Made by a program: the position numbers and the translations under genes
Assembly (NCBI GenBank): GCA_005883885.1
Contig: VAYF01000060.1
Coordinates: 1 to 12,259 of the forward strand
Reading direction: 5' to 3'
Length of the DNA: 12,259 bases
Origin: Actinomycetota bacterium
GTDB taxonomy: Bacteria; Actinomycetota; UBA4738; HRBIN12
The notes under the pieces: model-generated
Seen by the model: only the letters and a program-made list of their open reading frames with translations
Told to the model about the DNA's origin: nothing
The model's database searches: none
Shown here: positions 1-6,981 of the stretch, one piece after another
Layout: the number at the start of each line of letters is the position of its first letter
How positions within the stretch are numbered: position 1 is the first letter of the stretch

Positions 1-124
1 CCATCCCGGCCACGACCACCTGGTGCATCAGCGGCACGTTGACCGGTGCCTCGAAGACCTCGACGGCGAGCTCCCGCGAGCCCGACTTCTTCCCCGTCGC
101 GTTGAGCACGTCGATCGTCGGCAT
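1..124 (-). CDS. rplD: 50S ribosomal protein L4, N-terminal part (runs off window)
   Basis: Only the first 41 codons lie in the window. The translation begins MPTIDVLNATGKKSGSRELA and continues to APVNVPLMHQVVVAGM, which matches the L4 N-terminus (MPTIDVLN.., then APVN...HQVVVA). L4 binds 23S rRNA domain I early in 50S assembly and lines the exit tunnel; in some bacteria it also autoregulates the S10 operon. I chose the ATG at 124-122, five bases after the rplC stop, because a GGAAGGGGG Shine-Dalgarno tract lies about ten bases upstream. A GTG three codons earlier overlaps the rplC stop (GTGA), but would leave only one base to that tract. The gene order rpsJ-rplC-rplD is the standard S10 operon start. 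Confidence 0.93.
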   Translation of the reverse strand, partial: MPTIDVLNATGKKSGSRELAVEVFEAPVNVPLMHQVVVAGM

Positions 125-129
125 CGCGA

Positions 130-783
130 TCACGCCCCCTTCCCCACCGGGGTCTTGACGGCCGAACGCACCATCAAGAGCCCGCCGTTCGGCCCGGGAA
201 CCGCGCCTTTCACGAGGAGCAGCCCGCGCTCCGGGTCGGACCGCACCACTTCGAGGTTGAGCACCGTCACGCGCTGGTTCCCGGACTGCCCCGCCATCCG
301 CATGCCCTTGAACACGCGCGAGGGGGTGGCGCAGGCGCCGATCGATCCCGGAGAACGGTGCTTCTTCTCGACGCCGTGGCTGCCCTTGAGTCCCGAGAAC
401 CCGTGGCGCTTCATCACACCCGTGAACCCCTTGCCCTTCGACACCCCGACGACGTCCACGGTGTCGCCCGGCGAGAAGACGTCGGCCCGGACCTCTTGGC
501 CGGGCGTGTACGTCGCGGCGTCGTCGGTCCGCAGCTCGACGAGGTGCCGGAGCGCCTCCGCCCCGGCCTTTTCGAAATGCCCCTTGGTGGGTCGGTTGAC
601 GTCGCGGGGACGCATCTGACCGTACGCGAGCTGCACCGCGTCGTATCCGTCGGTGCCCTGGCTGCGGACCTGGGCGACGACGCACGGACCCGCCTTGATC
701 ACCGTGACCGGCACGGCACGCGTCTCGACGAAGATCTGGGTCATCCCCACCTTCTCGCCGACGATCCCCTTGACGTCACCCAT
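130..783 (-). CDS. rplC: 50S ribosomal protein L3
   Basis: 217 residues, normal full length for bacterial L3. The N-terminus MGDVKGIVGEKVGMTQIF contains the family hallmark G-x-K-x-GMTQ(I/V)F. The central loop that reaches toward the peptidyl-transferase centre is present (KGKGFTGVMKRHGFSG, then HRSPGSIGACATPSRVFKGMRMAG), followed by the usual QRVTVLNLEVV core strand. L3 is a primary 23S rRNA binder that starts 50S assembly. Start: ATG at 783-781, eight bases after the rpsJ stop, with GAGG six bases upstream inside the end of rpsJ, which suggests translational coupling. No truncation or frameshift is seen. Confidence 0.98.
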   Translation of the reverse strand: MGDVKGIVGEKVGMTQIFVETRAVPVTVIKAGPCVVAQVRSQGTDGYDAVQLAYGQMRPRDVNRPTKGHFEKAGAEALRHLVELRTDDAATYTPGQEVRADVFSPGDTVDVVGVSKGKGFTGVMKRHGFSGLKGSHGVEKKHRSPGSIGACATPSRVFKGMRMAGQSGNQRVTVLNLEVVRSDPERGLLLVKGAVPGPNGGLLMVRSAVKTPVGKGA

Positions 784-791
784 ACCGAGCC

Positions 792-1100
792 TCAGAGCTT
801 GATCTCGATGTCGACACCGGCGGACAGGTTCAATCGCTGCAGCTCCTGGACGGTCTTCGAGGTCGCATCCACGATGTCGATCAACCGCTTGTGCGTGAGC
901 ATCTGGAAATGCTCGCGCGAGTCCTTGTACTTGTGCGGCGACCGGATGACCGTGTAGATGTTGCGCTCCGTCGGCAGCGGGACCGGGCCGACGACCTTCG
1001 CGCCGGTGCGCTGGACGTGCTCCACGATGTCGCGCGCGGCGACGTCCAGCATCCGGTGGTCGTACGCCCGGAGCTTGATCCGGATCTTCGGTCCTGCCAT
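792..1100 (-). CDS. rpsJ: 30S ribosomal protein S10 (NusE)
   Basis: 102 residues, the normal length. The sequence starts MAGPKIRIKLRAYDHRMLD and contains GPVPLPTERNIYTVIRSPH, the conserved S10 loop, then REHFQMLTHKRLIDI. S10 sits in the 30S head. As NusE it also joins the antitermination complex with NusB and bridges to NusG. It lies 21 bases after the tuf stop, with AGAAGG seven bases before its ATG. In many bacteria rpsJ opens the S10 operon with its own promoter. Here the short gap leaves no room for one, so it is probably co-transcribed with tuf or served by a promoter inside tuf. Confidence 0.98.
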   Translation of the reverse strand: MAGPKIRIKLRAYDHRMLDVAARDIVEHVQRTGAKVVGPVPLPTERNIYTVIRSPHKYKDSREHFQMLTHKRLIDIVDATSKTVQELQRLNLSAGVDIEIKL

Positions 1101-1121
1101 CGAAGCGCCTTCTCTCTCTCG

Positions 1122-2306
<1,185 letters not shown>

Positions 2307-2324
2307 CTTCGGTAGCTCCTCGGT

Positions 2325-4487
2325 CTATTCGCCCGTCACCCGGGCGATGATCTCCTTCGAGATCTGCGCCGGGACCTGGTTGTACGCGTGCAGCTGCATC
2401 GGGCTGTGTGCGGCCCGACCCTGCGTCTTCGAACGGAGATCGGTCGCGTAGCCGAAGAGCTCCGCGAGCGGCACGACCACGCGGATGATCTTCTGACCGG
2501 CGCGGTCGTCGATGTTCTCGATGCGGCCCCGGCGCGCGGTGACGTCGCCCATCACCTCGCCGAGGAACTCCTCAGGCGTGGTGATCTCGAACTCCATCAC
2601 CGGCTCGAGCAGCGCCGGGGACGCCTTCTTCGCGGCCTCCTTGAGCGCCATCGAGCCGGCGATCTTGAACGCCATCTCGGACGAGTCGACCTCGTGGTAC
2701 GTGCCGTCGATCAAGGCGGCGCGAAGGTCGACCAGCGGATACCCCGCGAGGACGCCGTTATCCATGGCCTCCTGGATGCCCTGGTCGACCGACGGGATGT
2801 ACTCCCGAGGGATCGCGCCCCCGGTGATCTTGTTGATGAACTCGTACCCACCGCCGGGACCCGTCGGCTCGAGATCGAGGACCACGTGGCCGTACTGGCC
2901 GCGACCGCCGGTCTGCCGGATGAAGCGCATATCCACCTTGTGGACGGGCCTGGTGATGGTCTCGCGATAGGCGACCTGCGGCTTCCCGACGTTCGCGTCG
3001 ACGTTGAACTCGCGCCGGAGCCGGTCGACGATGATGTCGAGGTGCAGCTCGCCCATCCCCGAGATGACCGTCTGCCCCGTCTCCTCGTCGAAGCGGACGA
3101 CGAACGTGGGATCCTCATCCGCCAGCTTGCCCAGTCCGCCACCCAGCTTGTCCTGGTCGGCCTTGGTCTTCGGCTCCACGGCCACGCTGATCACGGGTGT
3201 CGGGAAGCTGATCTGCTCGAGCACCACCGGATGATCGGGGTCGCAGATGGTGTCCCCGGTGGTGGTGTGCTTGAGACCTACCACCGCGACGATGTCGCCG
3301 GTATAGGCGGCTTCCATGTCCTCACGGTGGTTGGCGTGCATCTGCAGGACCCGCCCGATGCGCTCCTTGCGATCCTTCGTCGCGTTGAGCACGTGCGAGC
3401 CGCTGTGGAGCACGCCCGAGTAGACCCGAAGGTAGGTCAGCCGTCCGACGTAGGGGTCGGACATGATCTTGAACGCGAGCGCAGCGAAGGGGTCCGCGTC
3501 GTCCGGCTTCCGCTCGACCCGGTCGTTCTCCTTGAAGGGAAGATGACCCTCCACGGGCGGAACGTCGACCGGGCTCGGCAGGAAATCGACGATCGCATCC
3601 AGGAGCAGCTGGACGCCCTTGTTCTTGAACGCGGAGCCGCACAGGACCGGAACCCCGAGACCGCCGAGCGTCGCCGCGCGGATCCCTCGCTTCAGCTCCT
3701 CGACCGTGGGCTCCTGCTCATGGACGAACTTCTCGAACAGGGCCTCGTCGTGGTCCGCGAGCTTCTCGAACAGCCGGTGACGTGCCTCGCGCGCGGCATC
3801 CAGGTACTCCGGCGGGATCTCCGTGTCCTTCCACTCCTCGCCCATGTCGCCCTCCCAGTAATGGGCGTTCATCTGGACGAGGTCGATGCAGCCGTGGAAC
3901 TCCGACTCGCTCCCCCACGGGAGCTGGAGCACCAGGGGATTGGCGTTCAACCGGTCGACCATCATCTCGACCGTGCGATCGAAGTTGGCACCCGTTCGAT
4001 CCATCTTGTTGACGAAGGCGATGCGCGGCACGCCGTAGCGGTCGGCCTGCCGCCAAACGGTCTCGGACTGCGGTTCGACGCCGGCGACGGAGTCGAACAC
4101 GGCCACGGCGCCGTCCAGCACGCGGAGGGAGCGTTCGACCTCCACGGTGAAATCGACGTGTCCGGGCGTGTCGATGATGTTGATCCAGTGGCCCTTCCAC
4201 TGACAGGTGGTCGCGGCCGAGGTGATCGTGATCCCGCGCTCGCGCTCCTGCGCCATCCAGTCCATCACGGCGGTCCCCTCGTGGACCTCGCCGATCTTGT
4301 AGGCGCGCCCCGTGTAGTAGAGGATCCGCTCCGTGGTGGTGGTCTTGCCCGCGTCGATGTGGGCCATGATCCCGATGTTGCGCGTGCGAGCGAGAGGGTA
4401 CTCGCGGATCGCGAGTCCCTTCCCACCCTTCTTGACGTCCTGCTCGGTCGTCGTCACGTGCATCATCTCCGTGGGGTTCGCCGCCAT
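2325..4487 (-). CDS. fusA: translation elongation factor EF-G
   Basis: 720 residues; EF-G is the GTPase that drives translocation. Motifs: G1 AHIDAGKT at 42-49, switch I RGITIT at 84-89, G3 DTPGH at 106-110, G4 NKMD at 160-163, G5 CGSAF near 283-287. Domain IV is intact, with the tip motif QTGGRGQYGHV and YHEVDSSEMAF carrying the conserved tip histidine. The N-terminus is about 20-25 residues longer than the usual EF-G: a Lys/Gly-containing stretch precedes the normal PLARTRNIGIM start. I keep the first ATG because AGGGG lies eight bases upstream of it, while the alternative Met8/Met9 have only GGAG directly abutting. The C-terminus also departs slightly from consensus (GRAAHSPMQL in place of GRATYTMQF). 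Confidence 0.98.
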   Translation of the reverse strand: MAANPTEMMHVTTTEQDVKKGGKGLAIREYPLARTRNIGIMAHIDAGKTTTTERILYYTGRAYKIGEVHEGTAVMDWMAQERERGITITSAATTCQWKGHWINIIDTPGHVDFTVEVERSLRVLDGAVAVFDSVAGVEPQSETVWRQADRYGVPRIAFVNKMDRTGANFDRTVEMMVDRLNANPLVLQLPWGSESEFHGCIDLVQMNAHYWEGDMGEEWKDTEIPPEYLDAAREARHRLFEKLADHDEALFEKFVHEQEPTVEELKRGIRAATLGGLGVPVLCGSAFKNKGVQLLLDAIVDFLPSPVDVPPVEGHLPFKENDRVERKPDDADPFAALAFKIMSDPYVGRLTYLRVYSGVLHSGSHVLNATKDRKERIGRVLQMHANHREDMEAAYTGDIVAVVGLKHTTTGDTICDPDHPVVLEQISFPTPVISVAVEPKTKADQDKLGGGLGKLADEDPTFVVRFDEETGQTVISGMGELHLDIIVDRLRREFNVDANVGKPQVAYRETITRPVHKVDMRFIRQTGGRGQYGHVVLDLEPTGPGGGYEFINKITGGAIPREYIPSVDQGIQEAMDNGVLAGYPLVDLRAALIDGTYHEVDSSEMAFKIAGSMALKEAAKKASPALLEPVMEFEITTPEEFLGEVMGDVTARRGRIENIDDRAGQKIIRVVVPLAELFGYATDLRSKTQGRAAHSPMQLHAYNQVPAQISKEIIARVTGE

Positions 4488-4512
4488 CAGCGGGACCCCT
4501 GGTCAACGGAAA

Positions 4513-4530
4513 CCCGCCCCGGGAGGCGGG
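4513..4530 (-). promoter_or_regulatory. GC hairpin in the rpsG-fusA gap (possible attenuator)
   Basis: In the 61-base gap between rpsG and fusA, CCCGCC and GGCGGG form a 6-bp stem with a 6-base loop. ACGG/CCGT flanks can extend the stem across a 3-base bulge. On the minus strand it is followed by TTTCC, too short a T-run for a convincing terminator. It lies upstream of the fusA ribosome binding site (4495-4500) and does not cover it. It could act as a weak attenuator, an mRNA-processing site or a 3'-end stabiliser. The structure is seen directly; the role is inferred. Confidence 0.35.
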
Positions 4531-4548
4531 CCGTGAGGTTCTCTTCCA

Positions 4549-5292
4549 TCACCAGCGGTAGTGCGCGAACGCCTTGTTGGCCTCGGCCATCTTGTGCATG
4601 TCCTCGCGCCGCTTCACCGCGGCGCCGGCACCGTTGGAGGCATCCATGATCTCGGCGACGAGCCGTTCGGACATGGAGTTCTCGCGGCGCGCGCGGCTGA
4701 AGTTGACGAGCCAGCGCATGGCCAACGTGGTACCGCGCTGCGGCTTCACCTCGACCGGCACCTGATAGGAGGCGCCGCCTACCCGTCGTGACTTCACCTC
4801 GAGCAGCGGCCGGACGTTCTCGACCGCTCGCTTGAGCGTGATCGCCGGGTCGTTGGCCGTCTTCTGGCTTATCTGCTCGAGCGCGTCGTAGACGATGTGC
4901 TCGGCGACGGTCTTCTTCCCGCTCAGCAGGACCCGGTTGATCAACTGCGTGACCAAGGGGTTCTGGTAGACGGCGCCTGCCGTGTCGAGCGTCCCGCGGA
5001 CGATCGTGTACCGAACACCACCGAGGTCCTTCGGGCCGCCGCCATGCACCAGCACGATCGAGTGCTCCTGAAGGTTGTGCCCCTCGCCCGGGATGTAACA
5101 CGTGACCTCGACGCCCGTCGTGAGGCGGACACGTGCCACCTTGCGCAGGGCAGAGTTTGGCTTCCGAGGCGTGATGGTCCAGACACGAGTGCAGACACCA
5201 CGCCGCTGGGGGTTCGCCTTCAGCGCGGGAGCCTTGTTCTTCTTCTTCGGGGTCTCGCGACCCTTCCGCACGAGCTGTTGGATCGTGGGCAT
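4549..5292 (-). CDS. fused S12-S7 ribosomal protein (rpsL and rpsG in one frame)
   Basis: One open frame of 247 codons joins two normally separate genes. Residues 1-106 are S12: MPTIQQLVRK start, PQRRGVCTRV, KPNSALRKVARVRL, YIPGEGHNLQEHS, then VRGTLDTAG. Residues about 108-247 are S7: YQNPLVTQLINRVLL, VKSRRVGGASYQVPVEV, then KMAEANKAFAHYRW and stop. Missing at the junction (about 4966-4980) are the basic S12 tail (normally ..KDRKQ.R.KYG.K, about 17 residues), the spacer, and the first ~16 residues of S7. There is no stop, and no start with a ribosome site, at the junction. S12 carries Arg at 43 and altered residues at 83, 86, 87, 91 and 96. The start ATG has GAGAGG only three bases upstream. 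S12 forms the decoding centre and S7 organises the 30S head. The frame and its S12/S7 content are certain; whether the fusion is biological or an assembly deletion is not. Confidence 0.85.
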   Translation of the reverse strand: MPTIQQLVRKGRETPKKKNKAPALKANPQRRGVCTRVWTITPRKPNSALRKVARVRLTTGVEVTCYIPGEGHNLQEHSIVLVHGGGPKDLGGVRYTIVRGTLDTAGAVYQNPLVTQLINRVLLSGKKTVAEHIVYDALEQISQKTANDPAITLKRAVENVRPLLEVKSRRVGGASYQVPVEVKPQRGTTLAMRWLVNFSRARRENSMSERLVAEIMDASNGAGAAVKRREDMHKMAEANKAFAHYRW

Positions 5293-5324
5293 GGTCCTCT
5301 CGTCTGCACTCTGTCGTTGTCAAA

Positions 5325-5369
5325 CACCGGAGCCGGGTATCAACCGCAGCTCGCGAGCCGCTCCGGGTG
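5325..5369 (-). promoter_or_regulatory. Inverted repeat in the str-operon leader
   Basis: CACCGGAGC (5325-5333) pairs with GCTCCGGGTG (5360-5369) apart from one bulged G. The enclosed segment carries the self-complementary CTCGCGAG (5350-5357). In RNA from the promoter at 5452-5481 this would form a long stem-loop some 30 bases before the rpsL start. A leader structure here could serve translational feedback or attenuation, but no known ribosomal-protein leader motif was recognised. The pairing is seen; the function is inferred. Confidence 0.35.
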
Positions 5370-5451
5370 CGCACGCGCCATGGAGGGGCGACCGCATCCC
5401 GGTTGTTCGAAGCACGCTCGGCAGGCTCGCCAACCCGAGGCGCAACCTCTA

Positions 5452-5481
5452 AGGCTATCGACCTACTCCCCGACGCGTCAA
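5452..5481 (-). promoter_or_regulatory. Probable str-operon promoter
   Basis: On the minus strand TTGACG (5481-5476) and TAGCCT (5457-5452) are separated by 18 bases, a good sigma-70/SigA-type promoter. Transcription would start near 5445 and give a leader of about 150 bases before the S12 start at 5292. Position, orientation and match to consensus fit the main promoter for the S12-S7/fusA/tuf genes. A TTGACA at 5316-5321 (minus) is too close to the start codon to have a usable -10. Confidence 0.6.
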
Positions 5482-5575
5482 CCACCAGAAGAAGAGGGGG
5501 GGCGGTGTGCCTGCCGCGCCCGGTGCGAGGTGCGTCGGAAGTGTAGCGGAGCAGCGGTCCTGGCACCTCCGTTGG

Positions 5576-5587
5576 TAGCGTGCCCTC
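5576..5587 (+). promoter_or_regulatory. Possible leaderless -10 element for the phosphatase gene
   Basis: TAGCGT at 5576-5581 matches the TANNNT -10 pattern and stands six bases before the GTG at 5588. That spacing would put the transcription start on or next to the start codon. No Shine-Dalgarno sequence is visible before this GTG, which fits a leaderless transcript, common in actinobacteria. No clear -35 element is present. Confidence 0.4.
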
Positions 5588-6385
5588 GTGTCGCTCGACC
5601 TCGAACGGATGCGCGTCGCCGCCCGACGAGCCGCGCTCGTGGGCGGCGACGCGATCCGGGGCGGACGACGGCCCGCGCAGGGCGAGGCCAAAGGCCGTCC
5701 GGGGGATTGGGTCACCGAGGTCGACGTCGCGAGCGAGACCGCGATCAGGTCGTTCCTCCAGGAGGAAACACCGGACGTGCCGATGCTCGGCGAGGAGTCG
5801 GGAGGGGTGGTCGAGGGCCTGCGCTGGATCGTCGACCCGCTCGATGGGACCACCAACTTCCTCCACCGCTTCCCCGCTGTCGGGGTATCCGTCGCGCTCG
5901 TGGAAGATCAGGTTCCTCTCGCCGGCGCGATCCACGCGCCTTTCCTGGGCGACACGTGGCATGCAGCACGCGGCGCGGGTGCGACCTGGGAACCAGCAGG
6001 CGGGGCCCCGGAACCGTGCCACGTATCCCGACGTCCGCCCGAACGGGCGGTGGTGGGAACGGGATTCCCGTTCCGCCGGAAGGACCGGCTCCCGAGGTAC
6101 CTGGCCGCGTTCACCGCGGCGTTCGAGCGGTTCGAGGATCTCCGTCGGCCGGGCGCGGCGTGTCTGGATCTGGCCTGGGCCGCGTGCGGGGTGTTCGACG
6201 GTTTCTTCGAGCTCGGTCTCGCGCCGTGGGATGTCGCTGCCGGCGGCCTCTTGGTGCAGGAAGCCGGTGGGCTCGTCACCGACTGGGACGACGGACCGGG
6301 CTATCTCGCGGGCGACATCCTGGCCGGCTCGCCCGGGGTGCATGATGAGCTGCGTCGGATCGCGGGGAGCCATGGGCCGGCGTGA
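5588..6385 (+). CDS. inositol-monophosphatase-family phosphatase
   Basis: 265 residues, the normal family length. This is a Mg2+-dependent, Li+-sensitive-type sugar-phosphate phosphatase. Metal-binding motifs are complete: GEESGG with Glu69/Glu70 at 68-73, WIVDPLDGTTNF at 80-91 (Asp83, Asp86), and WDVAAGGLLVQEAGG at 214-228 (Asp215). D46 in VTEVDVASE corresponds to the fourth acidic site. Likely substrates are inositol-1-phosphate, or histidinol-phosphate (actinobacterial HisN belongs to this family); residues alone do not settle which, so no symbol is given. It is cytoplasmic, with no signal peptide. GTG 5588 was chosen because it keeps a full-length N-terminal helix and has a -10 at leaderless spacing; ATG at 5609 is an alternative. 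The gene overlaps the next one by 14 bases and diverges from rpsL. Confidence 0.93.
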   Translation: MSLDLERMRVAARRAALVGGDAIRGGRRPAQGEAKGRPGDWVTEVDVASETAIRSFLQEETPDVPMLGEESGGVVEGLRWIVDPLDGTTNFLHRFPAVGVSVALVEDQVPLAGAIHAPFLGDTWHAARGAGATWEPAGGAPEPCHVSRRPPERAVVGTGFPFRRKDRLPRYLAAFTAAFERFEDLRRPGAACLDLAWAACGVFDGFFELGLAPWDVAAGGLLVQEAGGLVTDWDDGPGYLAGDILAGSPGVHDELRRIAGSHGPA

Positions 6386-6929
6386 ACGAGACCGGATCCG
6401 GGCGTGGGCCGAGGGACTCGTCGATGAGCACGGCGAGGCGGTCGCGCGGCTGATCGCCGTCGACCCTCCCTTGCCGGCCGTCGCGATCGAGGTGGTCCCG
6501 GATGGACCTCCGGGCGTGACCGGGGGATTGACGATCACCCTGAGCGAGCGGTGGTTCCGCGAGCACCCGGACGACGTCGGATGCGTCGTGCACGAGCTGA
6601 CGCACGCCTACATGCGCGCGCCCGACTACGACGCCTCCACCATCTGGCTGATCGAGGGCCTCGCCGACCACGTTCGCGACGTGCTCGGGTTCGACGCGTC
6701 ATGGACCTTCGCGCATTTCGAACCGGGGAAGGCGACCGCCGGGTACCAAACGACCGCCGATCTCCTCGCATGGCTGGAGCGGCGACGTCCCGGGGCCGTG
6801 TCAGAGCTTTCTCGCCGCTTGGCCGACGGCAGCTACCGCGAGGCTGACTTCGCGAGGGTCGGCGGGGCGCCGCTGCCGGAGGTGGTGGCCGCGTACGAGG
6901 CAGATCGCGCCGGAGGGCCAACCGGGTAG
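6372..6929 (+). CDS. small HExxH zinc metallopeptidase, basic-secretory-protein-like
   Basis: 185 residues. A zinc site is visible: VVHELTHAYM places His74, Glu75 and His78, and WLIEGLADHV places Glu95 as a likely third ligand (HExxH-x16-E, gluzincin-like). After it come a YQTTADLLAWLE helix and a C-terminal segment (LSRRLADGSY...FARVGG). This order matches the family called basic secretory protein / peptidase of plants and bacteria (Pfam PF04450), as I remember its consensus. Unlike the plant proteins it has no signal peptide, so it is predicted cytoplasmic. The substrate is unknown. The ATG at 6372 overlaps the phosphatase gene by 14 bases, with GGGGAG close upstream, so the pair is probably translated from one mRNA. 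It ends at a hairpin shared with the converging gene. The metallopeptidase fold is well supported; the family name less so. Confidence 0.78.
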   Translation: MGRRERDRIRAWAEGLVDEHGEAVARLIAVDPPLPAVAIEVVPDGPPGVTGGLTITLSERWFREHPDDVGCVVHELTHAYMRAPDYDASTIWLIEGLADHVRDVLGFDASWTFAHFEPGKATAGYQTTADLLAWLERRRPGAVSELSRRLADGSYREADFARVGGAPLPEVVAAYEADRAGGPTG

Positions 6930-6969
6930 GAACAGGGGCGGCCTGCCGGCCGCCCCCGATCCCCTGTTC
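6930..6969. terminator. Bidirectional hairpin terminator between convergent genes
   Basis: The sequence starts one base after the peptidase stop (6927-6929) and ends 12 bases before the stop of the converging gene (6982-6984). GGGGCGGCC and GGCCGCCCC form a 9-bp stem with loop TGCC. GAACA (6930-6934) and TGTTC (6965-6969) form a further outer pairing across a bulge. It is nearly symmetric, so it can act in both directions. T-runs are short on both sides, as is common in high-GC genomes. Confidence 0.75.
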
Positions 6970-6981
6970 TCCGTGTCGGAC

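Noticed and set aside
2388..4649. Long plus-strand open frame (753 codons) opposite fusA
   Set aside because: It is antisense to an intact, conserved EF-G. The translation is low-complexity Arg/Val/Leu/Asp-rich with no recognisable domain, as expected from GC-rich third positions.
4960..4985. Programmed frameshift or hidden separate S7 start at the S12-S7 junction
   Set aside because: Both halves are in the same frame, there is no stop between them, and no start codon with a ribosome site lies before the conserved S7 core.
5316..5321. Perfect TTGACA (minus strand) as the rpsL promoter
   Set aside because: A -10 at normal spacing would fall on AGAGGA right at the start codon with no TANNNT match. 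The upstream TTGACG/TAGCCT pair is better.
4487..6538. 683-codon minus-strand open frame spanning rpsL-rpsG and the phosphatase region
   Set aside because: It is out of frame with S12-S7 and antisense to the phosphatase and peptidase genes, and its translation is Arg/Ser/Pro-rich with no motif.
5580..6929. Possible phosphatase-peptidase fusion in one 449-codon plus-strand frame
   Set aside because: The first half of that frame is not the phosphatase frame; the DPLDGTTNF and WDVAAG motifs lie in a different frame that ends at 6385. The two are separate overlapping genes.
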